Shown: positions 7,680 through 15,509, counted from the first letter of the stretch. The stretch is 64,000 nucleotides of DNA from Bradyrhizobium sp. CCGUVB4N (GCF_024199945.1 NZ_JANADP010000001.1:7130001-7194000); one strand, 5' to 3'. Notes: generated from the sequence alone by a model not told the origin. A program made the numbers and translations.

Positions 7680-8522
7680 ATGAAATTTACCGGCACCAAG
7701 GACTATGTTGCGACCGACGATCTCAAGGTCGCCGTCAATGCCTCGATCGTGCTGGAGCGCCCGCTGCTCATCAAGGGCGAGCCCGGCACCGGCAAGACGG
7801 TGCTGGCGGAGGAAGTGGCGAAGGCGTTGAACGCGCCGCTTCTGACCTGGCACATCAAGTCCACCACCAAGGCGCAGCAGGGCCTCTACGAATACGATGC
7901 GGTATCGCGCCTGCGCGACAGCCAGCTCGGCGATAGCAGAGTCTCCGACATCAAGAACTACATCAAGCGCGGCAAGCTGTGGGAGGCCTTCACCGCCGAG
8001 CAGCGCCCGGTGCTGCTGATCGACGAGATCGACAAGGCCGACATCGAATTCCCGAACGACCTGCTGCTCGAGCTCGACCGCATGGAATTCCATGTCTACG
8101 AGACCGGCGAGACCATCAAGGCCAAGCAGCGCCCGATCATGATGATCACCTCCAACAACGAGAAGGAGCTGCCGGACGCTTTCCTGCGCCGCTGCTTCTT
8201 CCACTACATCAAGTTCCCCGACGCCGACACGATGGGCCGCATCGTCGACGTCCACTTCCCCGGCATCAAGAAGCGTCTCGTCGAGGAAGCGCTGCGCATC
8301 TTCTTCGAGGTGCGCGAGGTGCCCGGCCTGAAGAAGAAGCCGTCGACGTCGGAATTGCTCGACTGGCTCAAGCTGCTGCTCAATGAAGACATGAGCGTCG
8401 AGCAACTCCGCGAACGCGACCCGCGCAAGCTCATTCCACCGCTGCACGGGGCGCTGCTCAAGAACGAGCAGGACGTGCACCTGTTCGAACGGCTGGCGTT
8501 CCTGAGCCGACGGGAAGTTTAG
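7680..8522 (+). CDS. MoxR family AAA+ ATPase
   Basis: AAA+ ATPase of 280 aa. Walker A is GEPGTGKT (residues 33-40) and Walker B is VLLIDEID (111-118). An ITSNNEKELPDAFLRR block carries sensor and arginine-finger residues. Such MoxR proteins are chaperone-like ATPases that work with VWA proteins; CoxD of carbon monoxide dehydrogenase maturation is a close functional model. The VWA partner lies divergently at 6030-7205. The start at 7680 follows an AAGGACG ribosome site. Family is certain; the substrate complex is unknown, and no CO dehydrogenase structural genes are in the window. Confidence 0.93.
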   Translation: MKFTGTKDYVATDDLKVAVNASIVLERPLLIKGEPGTGKTVLAEEVAKALNAPLLTWHIKSTTKAQQGLYEYDAVSRLRDSQLGDSRVSDIKNYIKRGKLWEAFTAEQRPVLLIDEIDKADIEFPNDLLLELDRMEFHVYETGETIKAKQRPIMMITSNNEKELPDAFLRRCFFHYIKFPDADTMGRIVDVHFPGIKKRLVEEALRIFFEVREVPGLKKKPSTSELLDWLKLLLNEDMSVEQLRERDPRKLIPPLHGALLKNEQDVHLFERLAFLSRREV

Positions 8523-8533
8523 GGCACAATGCC

Positions 8534-8656
8534 GTAGGGAGGGCAAAGGCGCAAAGCGCCGTGCCCACCATTCGGTAATGATTGGCAAGATGCGTGGGCA
8601 CGCTTCCGCCTTCGCTCTTCGAGCTACGGCGGACAAGTCGCTTTGCCCACCCTATG
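8534..8656. repeat. Palindromic intergenic repeat (family B)
   Basis: The outer arms, GTAGGGAGGGCAAAG and CTTTGCCCACCCTA, are near-complementary. Inner segments (CGTGCCCACC and GCGTGGGCACG) also pair. It begins 12 nt after the moxR stop. Possible roles are transcript 3'-end stabilisation or termination. It may belong to the family mobilised by the adjacent RAYT transposase, although its arms differ from those directly flanking that gene. Confidence 0.7.
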
Positions 8657-8701
8657 ATATCTGGCGTTCTTGAGCAGAAGGGAAGTGTAAGGACCGGACT
8701 T

Positions 8702-8775
8702 GTAGGATGGGTAGAGCGCAGCGAAACCCATCATTATGCTGCGTTCGCTAAAGCCCGATGGGTTTCGATTTGCTC
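8702..8775. repeat. REP-like palindrome, downstream side of the RAYT gene (family C)
   Basis: It contains GTAGGATGGGTAGAGCGCAG then GAAACCCATCAT, and the complementary GATGGGTTTCGATTTGCTC. The opening 9-nt block, GTAGGATGG, is identical to that of the element at 9367-9452 on the other side of the transposase gene. The far arm is degenerate compared with that copy. Confidence 0.8.
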
Positions 8776-8783
8776 AGGGCCCC

Positions 8784-9326
8784 TCAACTTCGCTCTCCAA
8801 ATTTGGTATCGCCGTCATATTGTGACAGATCCCCGGCCCAATCTTCCGGATAGGCGCCGAGCTCCACTTGCCGATGGAATGACGACGGCGCCCAGTCACG
8901 GACTCGATTGACCAAGCCGTGCTTCACCGGATTAATGTGCACGTAATCTATATGCCGAGCATAATCTTCCTCATCGCGAATGGTGTGTTCCCAATACCTA
9001 CGCTGCCAGATGCCGCGCTCCGCTTTGCTTGAGCGACTTGCTGAAACCGGTTCTTTGGTCACAAGGCTGCGGGAGAACGCCGCCTTGATCTGCCGCCAGC
9101 GCATTGCAAAATCAGCATCTCCGTCGGGCATCGTCCAGACAGTGTGAAGATGCTCAGGCAGCACCACGATCGCGTCGATGGTGAATGGGTGCCGTTGACG
9201 GACTTCGCGAAAGGCCGCGCGCAGCAGGTCAATGTTCGCCGTCAGGAGGGATTGCCGGCGGTCGAGCAGATTGACAGTGAAGAAAAAGCTTCCGCCGGGG
9301 ACGAAATTGCGCCGATAGGAGGTCAT
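8784..9326 (-). CDS. REP-associated tyrosine transposase (RAYT, Y1/HUH family)
   Basis: Product of 180 aa from the ATG at 9326; a GTG start at 9341 would add five residues. The HUH motif is in VLPEHLHTVW (His59, His61), and the family block DYVHINPVKHGLV near residues 127-139 is the region of the catalytic tyrosine. These single-strand DNA transposases act on REP palindromes and are usually single-copy domesticated genes rather than IS elements. The flanks agree: related palindromes with GTAGGATGG arms lie at 8702-8775 and 9367-9452. The frame is intact, so it may be active. Length and motifs are typical. Confidence 0.93.
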   Translation of the reverse strand: MTSYRRNFVPGGSFFFTVNLLDRRQSLLTANIDLLRAAFREVRQRHPFTIDAIVVLPEHLHTVWTMPDGDADFAMRWRQIKAAFSRSLVTKEPVSASRSSKAERGIWQRRYWEHTIRDEEDYARHIDYVHINPVKHGLVNRVRDWAPSSFHRQVELGAYPEDWAGDLSQYDGDTKFGERS

Positions 9327-9366
9327 ACCTGATGATAGCACAACTTAAGATAAGCATCGAAATCTT

Positions 9367-9452
9367 GTAGGATGGATAGAGCACAGCTAGACCCATCGTG
9401 CCTCCACGAGTGCTGCACGATGATGGGTTTCGCTTCGCTCTACCCATCCTAC
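9367..9452. repeat. REP-like palindrome, upstream side of the RAYT gene (family C)
   Basis: The arms GTAGGATGGATAGAGC and CTCTACCCATCCTAC are complementary apart from one base. Inner ACCCATCGTG and CACGATGATGGGT also pair. It is the complete version of the element at 8702-8775 and ends 19 nt before the stop of the GMC oxidoreductase gene, so it could also act as that gene's 3' hairpin. Confidence 0.85.
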
Positions 9453-9470
9453 GAAGTTACGAAGTTTACC

Positions 9471-11117
9471 TCACGCCACCGCTGCGTCCGGAAGCCGCAC
9501 AGCTTCCATCGGGACCTTGCCGCGGATCAGGTCGGAGGCGCGGTCGGCGATCATCATCGTGGAGGCGTTGAGGTTCGCCGAGATCATGCGCGGCATCACG
9601 GAGGCGTCGATGACGCGCAAGCCTTCGAGGCCGTGGACGCGGAGCTGGTCGTCGACGACCGCCCACGACGAATCCGCCGGGCCCATGCGGCAGGTGCAGC
9701 CGGGATGGAAGGTGGTGGTGCCGCGTTCGGTGGCGGCGTGCAGGAATTCGTCGTCGGTGTTGACGTTGGGGCCGGGGAAATCCTCGTAGGCATAGTAAGG
9801 CGAGAGCGGCGCGGACTTCAGCAGGTTGCGCGCGAGCTTCATGCCGCCGACGATGACGCGGCGGTCGAGCTCGGCGTCGAGATAATTGGTCTGGATGATC
9901 GGCGGCGCAAAGGGATCATTCGAGCGGATGCGGACATAGCCGCGGCTCTCCGGGCGCTGCTGCCAGGAGGCGACGGTCATGCCGGGTTCGTCCTCGAGCT
10001 GGCCCTGCACGCCTTCCTTGTAGCTCGCCGGCGTGAAGGTGAGCTGCAGGTCGGACGAATCCGCGCTCTCGCCGGAGTGCCAGAAGCAATAGACCATGGT
10101 CGGCGACAGCGAGAGCAGGCCCTTGCGCGCGGTCGCCCATTTCAGCGCCTCGATCCACAGCGAGAAGCCACGACGCAGCTCGTTGATGGTCTTGATGTCC
10201 TTGACCCGCGCCACGGTGCGCGGGGCGTAATGGTCCTGAAGCCCCTCGCCGACCGGCAGGGCGTGACGCACCTGGATGCCGTGGGCGTTCAGCAAATCCG
10301 GCGAGCCGATGCCGGAGAGCTGCAAGAGCTGCGGCGAATTATAGGTGCCGCCGGAGAGGATGACTTCCTTGTTGGCGCGTACTTCCACCGGCGTGCCGCC
10401 ACGGCCGCCCTTGGTGTAGCGCACGCCGACGGCACGCTTGCCCTCGAAGATGATCTCGGTCGCATGCGCATGCGTGTGCACATGCACGTTCGGCCGCTTC
10501 ATCGCGGGCTTGAGGAAGGCGGTCGAACCGGAGACGCGCAGGCCCTTGTCGATGGTGCGCTGGCAGTAGGAGACGCCTTCCTGCTTCGCGCCGTTGTAGT
10601 CGGGATTGCGGGGGATGCCGAGCGAGACCGCGCCTTCCATGAAAGCTTCGCAGAGCGGATCGCGCCAATCCATCGTGGTGACGGTGAGGTTGCCGTCACG
10701 CCCGCGAAAGGTATTGTCACCCTCGCCGACCCGCTTCTCCAGCCGCTTGAAGTAGGGCAGCACGTCGGCATAGCCCCAGCCGCGATTGCCCATCTGCGCC
10801 CAGGTGTCGAAATCCATCCGCTGGCCGCGGTTGTAGATGTGGCCGTTGATCGAGGACGATCCGCCGAGCGTCTTGCCGCGCGGCGCGTAGATGCTGCGCC
10901 CACCGGTGTAGGGCCCGACCTCCTGCTGGTAGGCCCAGTTGATGCTCTTCATGTGGAAGGTTTTGATGAAACCCGCCGGCAGATGAATGTAGGGATGCCA
11001 GTCGTTCGGGCCCGCTTCGAGCACGCAGACGCTGGTGTTGGGATCTTCGCTGAGCCGGCTGGTGAGGACGCAACCGGCGGAGCCCGCGCCGATGATCACA
11101 TAGTCAAATCTATCCAT
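9471..11117 (-). CDS. GMC family FAD-dependent oxidoreductase (choline dehydrogenase-like)
   Basis: Flavoenzyme of 548 aa that oxidises an alcohol. The N-terminal FAD-binding motif is VIIGAGSAGCVL (residues 8-19). GMC signature 1 is in GKTLGGSSSINGHIYNRG, and the catalytic His is in TTTFHPGCTCRMG. The C-terminal NASTMMIADRASDLI block is typical. It resembles choline dehydrogenase (BetA) in size and layout, but no betaine aldehyde dehydrogenase, BetI or choline transporter is nearby, so I do not assign betA. The GNAT gene ends 16 nt upstream on the same strand, so the two are probably one transcript. Confidence 0.93.
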   Translation of the reverse strand: MDRFDYVIIGAGSAGCVLTSRLSEDPNTSVCVLEAGPNDWHPYIHLPAGFIKTFHMKSINWAYQQEVGPYTGGRSIYAPRGKTLGGSSSINGHIYNRGQRMDFDTWAQMGNRGWGYADVLPYFKRLEKRVGEGDNTFRGRDGNLTVTTMDWRDPLCEAFMEGAVSLGIPRNPDYNGAKQEGVSYCQRTIDKGLRVSGSTAFLKPAMKRPNVHVHTHAHATEIIFEGKRAVGVRYTKGGRGGTPVEVRANKEVILSGGTYNSPQLLQLSGIGSPDLLNAHGIQVRHALPVGEGLQDHYAPRTVARVKDIKTINELRRGFSLWIEALKWATARKGLLSLSPTMVYCFWHSGESADSSDLQLTFTPASYKEGVQGQLEDEPGMTVASWQQRPESRGYVRIRSNDPFAPPIIQTNYLDAELDRRVIVGGMKLARNLLKSAPLSPYYAYEDFPGPNVNTDDEFLHAATERGTTTFHPGCTCRMGPADSSWAVVDDQLRVHGLEGLRVIDASVMPRMISANLNASTMMIADRASDLIRGKVPMEAVRLPDAAVA

Positions 11118-11133
11118 GGTGCCCCGGCCGCCC

Positions 11134-11727
11134 CTAGCGCGGCTTGTCGTTGAGTTGATAGTTGAGATGCGCCTTCACCGTCGGCCATTCCGCCGCGGTG
11201 ATGCTGTACACGACGGTGTCGCGCAGCGTGCCGTTCGGCGCGACCTGGTGGCTGCGCAAAATGCCGTCCTGTTTGGCGCCGAGGCGCTCGATGGCGCGCC
11301 GGCTCTGGTGGTTGAAAAAATGCGTGCGGAATTCCACCGCGATGCAGTTCAGCGTCTCGAAAGCATGAGTCAGCAGCAACAGCTTGCACTGCGTGTTCAG
11401 AGGCCCGCGCTGCGCGCTCTTGCCATACCAGGTCGAGCCGATCTCGACGCGGCGGTTGGTGGCATCGATGTTCATGTAGGTGGTCTGGCCGACGATCTTG
11501 CCGCCGGCATCGAACACGGTGAACGGCAGCATCGAGCCCGCGGCCTGGAGGCCCAAGCGGCGGTCGATCTCCTTGGCCACGTTCTCCGGCGTCGGGATCG
11601 CAGTGTACCAGATCGTGTAGAGCTCGCCGTCCTTCACGGCCTCTACCAGCCCCTCGCGGTGCTCTTTCGACAGCGGTTCGAGACGGGCGTGCTGTCCACG
11701 CAGGGTAATGGGATCAGGCCAGGGCAT
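11134..11727 (-). CDS. GNAT family N-acetyltransferase (RimJ/RimL type)
   Basis: Product of 197 aa of the Acetyltransf_3 type, which transfers acetyl from acetyl-CoA to an amine. The N-terminal LRGQHARLEPLSKEH resembles RimJ/RimL family starts. The acetyl-CoA-binding region is around KLLLLTHAFE, followed by EFRTHFFNHQSRRAIERLGA, a strongly conserved block in these enzymes. The substrate cannot be inferred. It is the first gene of a probable two-gene transcript with the GMC oxidoreductase. A palindromic repeat lies upstream. Confidence 0.9.
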   Translation of the reverse strand: MPWPDPITLRGQHARLEPLSKEHREGLVEAVKDGELYTIWYTAIPTPENVAKEIDRRLGLQAAGSMLPFTVFDAGGKIVGQTTYMNIDATNRRVEIGSTWYGKSAQRGPLNTQCKLLLLTHAFETLNCIAVEFRTHFFNHQSRRAIERLGAKQDGILRSHQVAPNGTLRDTVVYSITAAEWPTVKAHLNYQLNDKPR

Positions 11728-11754
11728 TGAAGTCTCTCCTTACGTACGGCGTCG

Positions 11755-11841
11755 CGTCATTGCGAGGAGCGAAGCGACGAAGCAATCCAGACTGTCACCT
11801 CGGCGGCATTCCTGGATTGCTTCGCTCCACTCGCAATGACG
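11755..11841. repeat. Palindromic intergenic repeat (family D)
   Basis: The arms CGTCATTGCGAGGAGCGAAG and CTCGCAATGACG, with GAAGCAATCCAG and CTGGATTGCTTC inside, form a long imperfect hairpin. The arms are nearly identical to those of the element at 58640-58725, so the two are copies of one family. It sits between the SMP-30 and GNAT genes. Confidence 0.88.
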
Positions 11842-11855
11842 GTAACTAGCACCGT

Positions 11856-12794
11856 TTATTTGTTTAGGAAATTGAGAGGCAAACCACCGCGCGGCCAGTC
11901 CATGGCGATCAGCTCGCCCTTGCCTGACAGCGTGATGTAGGCGGTCTTCAGCTCGGGGCCGCCGAAGGCGATGTTGGTGGTGACGCGGTCGCCGGTCGGG
12001 ACCTGCTCGACCAGGGTGCCATCCGGCGCGATCACCGAGATGCAGCCGGAAACGAGCGTGGCGACGCAGACATTGCCGTTGGCCTCGACCGCGAGCGAGT
12101 CGAACATCTGGTAGCCGCCGAGGCCGCAGATCGGCTTGCCCCGCTCGCCGCGATAGATCACCTCGCGCGGCTTGAGCACGCCGGGCGCGGAGAGTTCATA
12201 GGCCCACAGCCGCGCCGTCGGCGTCTCCGCGATGTAGACGGTGTTCTCGTCCGGCGACAGGCCGATGCCGTTGGCCGGCAGCACGCCGTGCACGATTTCG
12301 ACGATCTCCTTCATGCCGGGCTTGAGGTAGTACATGCCGCCGACATCCATCTCGCGGGGACGGCGTTTGCCGAGATCGGAGAACCACAGGCCGCCATGCT
12401 TGTCGAACACGAGATCGTTCGGCCCGCGCAGATCGTGCTCGCCGCATTTGGTCACGACGGTCTCGATCTTGCCGGATTGCAGATCGACGCGCTGGATCGA
12501 GCCGCCGAGATAATCCTCGGGCTGCGGGCCCGGCATGATCATTTTGCCGGTCGGGATCCAGGAGAAGCCGCCATTGTTGCAAATGTAGATCTTGCCGTCG
12601 GGACCCAGCGCCGCGCCGTTCGGGCCGCCCGGCACTTTCGCGACGACCTCCTTGCGACCATCGGGATAAACGCGGGTCAGGCGCTGTCCGCGAATTTCCA
12701 CCAGCACCACCGAGCCGTCCGGCATCACGACCGGCCCTTCCGGAAATTCGAGGTCGGTGGCGAGAACACGGATATTGGGCGTGGCAGTGGACAT
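11856..12794 (-). CDS. SMP-30/gluconolactonase family protein
   Basis: Six-bladed beta-propeller lactonase of 312 aa. The family's metal ligands are visible as Glu19 in EFPEGPV, Asn in RGPNDLVFD, and Asp in GLSPDENTVY. It should hydrolyse a sugar or aldonic lactone; the exact lactone is unknown. No signal peptide is seen, so it is probably cytoplasmic. The start MSTATPNIRVLATDLEFPEG at 12794 fits the family. A perfect 10-bp inverted repeat lies 57 nt upstream and could be an operator for sugar-responsive control. Confidence 0.92.
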   Translation of the reverse strand: MSTATPNIRVLATDLEFPEGPVVMPDGSVVLVEIRGQRLTRVYPDGRKEVVAKVPGGPNGAALGPDGKIYICNNGGFSWIPTGKMIMPGPQPEDYLGGSIQRVDLQSGKIETVVTKCGEHDLRGPNDLVFDKHGGLWFSDLGKRRPREMDVGGMYYLKPGMKEIVEIVHGVLPANGIGLSPDENTVYIAETPTARLWAYELSAPGVLKPREVIYRGERGKPICGLGGYQMFDSLAVEANGNVCVATLVSGCISVIAPDGTLVEQVPTGDRVTTNIAFGGPELKTAYITLSGKGELIAMDWPRGGLPLNFLNK

Positions 12795-12850
12795 TTGGGG
12801 GACTCTCCCGGCTGCTTGTTATGGCTTGCTCGGGATGTCCGGCACGGGCC

Positions 12851-12873
12851 CCGCTGGCAAGTTTTGCCAGCGG
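12851..12873. promoter_or_regulatory. Perfect inverted repeat, candidate operator upstream of the SMP-30 gene
   Basis: CCGCTGGCAA, a 3-nt GTT centre, then TTGCCAGCGG: 10 bp of perfect dyad symmetry, 57-79 nt before the lactonase start. The symmetry and the TTGCCA half-site suit a LacI- or GntR-type operator. It could instead be a 5'-leader hairpin. No regulator of those families lies in the window. Confidence 0.5.
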
Positions 12874-12972
12874 TTATGACAAACCAGGTCCCCCTTGCCA
12901 AGCAAGCGGGCGCAATGCTGCGTTGCAGCCGCGAAGCGCGATGAGGGCATCGCGCCTTGCGCTATTGTTTGA

Positions 12973-13038
12973 GCATGATCTTTTCGGAAAACCGCTCTGC
13001 ACTTTGCGCTAACGCGGCCCTTCGGGTCCGGATCATGC
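12973..13038. repeat. Palindromic intergenic repeat (family E)
   Basis: The outer arms are GCATGATC and GATCATGC, with TTTTCGGAAAACCG inside the left arm and CCCTTCGGGTCCG inside the right. I recognise this as a widespread repeat in Bradyrhizobium and relatives. The last base of its right arm is part of the AraC gene's stop codon, so it probably acts as that transcript's 3' hairpin. Confidence 0.8.
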
Positions 13039-13871
13039 TATTCTTTGATGGGCACCCAGATTTCGAAGCCGCCATTGCCGGTCACGGGATCGAACTTCTC
13101 GTCGTAGCGTTCGAAGTTCGGCGCATCTGCGGCCTTGTGGCCCGACCCCGGCAGCCATTGATTCCAGATCGCATTGACGGTGCGCCTGATGGAAGCGACG
13201 TGATCGGCGTGCGTGAACACCGCGTAGCGCTGCTCGGGGATGCGGATGCGGCCGAAGCCGCGTGGCAGGTCGGAGAAGTCAGCGACCTCGACGCCGGCGA
13301 TGTAATCGAAATTGCCGGAATCATCGCCGTTGCAGCAGACACCGTAAGCGACGTTGCCGATGCGCTCGGGAATGTCGGCAACCTCCTGGTGGAAGCGCGC
13401 CCACATCCCCGGGATGATGGCGCCGTTGTCGCAGGAGATGCGCTCGGCGAGACCGGCGACGAGAATGGCCTTTGCGGTTTCGAAACGCGGGGCTTTGAGA
13501 TTGTCTGACAGGGTGGAGTCCATGAGGATCGGCTCCTGAAGCTTGAGATGGTGGGTGCACGTCGCCGCCCTCACCGCTTCGGGCGTGGTGCCGAACTGGT
13601 CGCGGAACGCGCGGGTGAATGCTTCGTGCGAGCCGTAGTCCGCCTCCAGCGCCAGCGACAGAATGTCCGGCGCTCCCCTGGCAAGGCTGCGCGCCGCCTC
13701 GCTCAGCCGCCGTGCGCGCACGTAACGCATCACCGGATAACCGGTGGCTGCGGCAAACGCACGCACCATGTGGAACCGCGACACGCCACCGATCGCAGCG
13801 ATCTCGTCGAGCGTCATCGGCTCGGCCAGATGGCTTTCGATGTACCAGAGCGCGCGCTGGGCTGGGTTCAT
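13038..13871 (-). CDS. AraC family regulator with GyrI-like effector-binding domain
   Basis: Product of 277 aa. The N-terminal AraC HTH pair spans about residues 1-105 (EPMTLDEIAAIGGVSRFHMV and ADYGSHEAFTRAFRDQFGTT). A C-terminal GyrI-like domain of about 155 residues, which binds small hydrophobic ligands, follows. This is the Rob/SoxS-like arrangement with the DNA-binding domain first. The ATG at 13871 fits the usual MNPAQRALWYIESHL start; a longer upstream reading is not family-like. It is divergent from the enolase-superfamily gene and may regulate itself or that gene, but no operator is evident. Confidence 0.9.
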   Translation of the reverse strand: MNPAQRALWYIESHLAEPMTLDEIAAIGGVSRFHMVRAFAAATGYPVMRYVRARRLSEAARSLARGAPDILSLALEADYGSHEAFTRAFRDQFGTTPEAVRAATCTHHLKLQEPILMDSTLSDNLKAPRFETAKAILVAGLAERISCDNGAIIPGMWARFHQEVADIPERIGNVAYGVCCNGDDSGNFDYIAGVEVADFSDLPRGFGRIRIPEQRYAVFTHADHVASIRRTVNAIWNQWLPGSGHKAADAPNFERYDEKFDPVTGNGGFEIWVPIKE

Positions 13872-14045
13872 GGTGACTAAGCTCTCGTTCGAAGCACGGC
13901 CATGATGCGCGCCGCCGCCGGAGCGCGCTTGATCGGCATTGCGGTCTGCGCATGAGGATAGTCCGGGAATGGCCAGTGGCAACGCCCCGATATTCGCAGC
14001 TACACTGTCTGGAACCGCTCAAAGAAAGCATGGAGGAACCGCGTC

Positions 14046-15149
14046 ATGGAAATCACCGATGTGCGGGCGCACCATATCCGCATTCCCTACGACGCCGGTG
14101 TCGCGAGCTTCCGCCAGGGCGCATCCGCCATCTCAGCCCTCGACATGGTGCTGGTGGAGGTGACGACCGATGCCGGGCTGACGGGATGGGGCGATGCCTT
14201 CGCCTATGTCTGCCCGGCCACCACGCGGAGCGCCGTCGAGGAGATGATCGCGCCGCAGGCGCGCGGGCTGAAGGTGCCCGACGCGGCCGGCATTCCGGCC
14301 GCCATGGAGCAGATCCAGCGCAACCTGCATCTGTTCGGCCGCTACGGCATCACCATGTTCGCGATCTCAGGGCTCGACATCGCACTGTGGGACCTTGCCG
14401 CGAAGATCGAGGGCGTGCCGGTGCATCGCCTGCTCGGCGAGACGAAGCGCGCAAAGATTCCCGCTTACGCGAGCCTGCTGCGGATCGGCTCGCCCGAGAA
14501 CATCGCCGGCGAATGCAGGAAGGCGCTCGCGCTCGGCTATGGCGCCATCAAGCTGCATGAGACCACGACGCCAGCGGTGTTCGCCGCGCGCGAGGCGATC
14601 GGGCCCGGTATCCCGCTGATGGTCGACATGAACTGTCCGCTCACGGCCGAACAGGCGATCGCTTTCGCCGGAGCGTGCAAGGACGCGCAGCCGATGTTCC
14701 TGGAGGAGCCGGTCTGGCCGCCGGAGGATTTTGCTGGGCTCGCCGAGGTCCGCAGCAAAGGTGGACTTGGCGTCGCGGCCGGCGAGAATGCCTGCACGGA
14801 ATATCAATTCCGCCAGATGATGGATGCGGGTGCCGTGAGCCATGCGCAGCCGTCGGTGATCAAGGTCGGCGGCATCACGGAATTTCTGAAGGTTGCGCGG
14901 CTCGCCGATCAGCGCGGCGTCAAGATCGTCCCGCATTCCCCTTACTTTGGTCCGGGCCTGCTGGCGACCTTGCATCTGCTGGCGACGCGCGACGACGGGC
15001 TTGTCGAGATGTTCTATCTCAGGCGTGAGGCCTGCCTCTGGGGCGGCCGCGCCGATGTCGACACGACCGGACATGTCGCGGTACCAACGGGCCCGGGACT
15101 CGGCCTTGATCCCGATCGCGGCGTGATCGAGCGCTACCGCGTGGCGTGA
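14046..15149 (+). CDS. Mandelate racemase/muconate lactonizing enzyme family protein
   Basis: Enolase-superfamily enzyme of 367 aa acting on a carboxylate by abstracting the alpha proton with a Mg2+-stabilised enolate. Metal ligands are Asp194 (VDMNC), Glu220 or 221 (FLEEP) and Glu247 (AGENA). The second-strand base motif is K169-L-H171 in GAIKLHETT rather than KxK, and His297 in IVPHSP is the opposite base. K273 sits in QPSVIKVGG. The KxH arrangement differs from standard mandelate racemase, so dehydratase, epimerase or another activity remains open. It is divergent from an AraC regulator. The superfamily is certain; the reaction is not. Confidence 0.92.
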   Translation: MEITDVRAHHIRIPYDAGVASFRQGASAISALDMVLVEVTTDAGLTGWGDAFAYVCPATTRSAVEEMIAPQARGLKVPDAAGIPAAMEQIQRNLHLFGRYGITMFAISGLDIALWDLAAKIEGVPVHRLLGETKRAKIPAYASLLRIGSPENIAGECRKALALGYGAIKLHETTTPAVFAAREAIGPGIPLMVDMNCPLTAEQAIAFAGACKDAQPMFLEEPVWPPEDFAGLAEVRSKGGLGVAAGENACTEYQFRQMMDAGAVSHAQPSVIKVGGITEFLKVARLADQRGVKIVPHSPYFGPGLLATLHLLATRDDGLVEMFYLRREACLWGGRADVDTTGHVAVPTGPGLGLDPDRGVIERYRVA

Positions 15150-15158
15150 TCGCTGCCG

Positions 15159-15509
15159 CTACTTCGCAGCATCCTTCGGCGGCGGCGCGTCCTGCTTCTT
15201 CTTCAGATCCTCCGCCTGTTTCACTTGCGCCGTCTGCAGATCGCCGATGGTCTTCTGCAAGCCTGCAAGCGTCACCTTCAGCGTGTCGATCTGGCGGTTG
15301 GCAGCGTCGATCTTCTGTTGGTGATCGAGATTGAGCTTGCTGATGGTCTTCTGGAGGAAATCGACATTGCTCTGGAGACAACTGGTGCGCCGCTCCATCG
15401 TCTTCTCCACCGTGCAGATCTCGATGCCGGGCACGTCCTGCGCCAGCGCCGGCGTATGCGCGACGAGCGGTAACATGGCGAAACACACGGCAGCGATCCG
15501 GCACAGCAT
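15159..15509 (-). CDS. Exported coiled-coil protein of unknown function
   Basis: Product of 116 aa. The signal peptide (MLCRIAAVCFAMLPLVAHTP) is cut near ALAQ, residue 24. Two Cys follow in the mature part (EICTVEK, TSCLQSN) and could form a disulfide. From about residue 50 to 105 a heptad-like helix (DFLQKTISKLNLDHQQKIDA) predicts a coiled coil, ending in a Lys/Pro tail. The gene converges with the enolase-superfamily gene 9 nt away. Probably a periplasmic structural or adaptor protein; I do not recognise a named family. Confidence 0.75.
   Translation of the reverse strand: MLCRIAAVCFAMLPLVAHTPALAQDVPGIEICTVEKTMERRTSCLQSNVDFLQKTISKLNLDHQQKIDAANRQIDTLKVTLAGLQKTIGDLQTAQVKQAEDLKKKQDAPPPKDAAK

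Noticed and set aside
6030..8522. Calling the moxR/VWA pair coxD/coxE
   Set aside because: No CO dehydrogenase structural genes are present and many unrelated MoxR-VWA pairs exist, so the cox names would imply a function not shown.
7206..8636. Long minus-strand extension making the VWA protein look like an 868-residue fusion
   Set aside because: The extra N-terminal part is the antisense of moxR and the GlsB-family gene, has no recognisable domain, and skips the natural ATG at 7205.
8534..9452. Possible CRISPR array or insertion sequence in the repeat-rich stretch
   Set aside because: There are no regularly spaced repeats or spacers and no terminal inverted repeats with target duplication. 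RAYT plus REP palindromes explains the structure.
9471..11117. Naming the GMC oxidoreductase betA
   Set aside because: No betB, betI or choline transporter is nearby and many GMC enzymes share these motifs.
9372..11153. 593-residue plus-strand reading across the GMC oxidoreductase
   Set aside because: It is the complement of a gene with clear FAD and catalytic motifs; its Arg/Gly/His-rich composition is typical of antisense in high-GC DNA.
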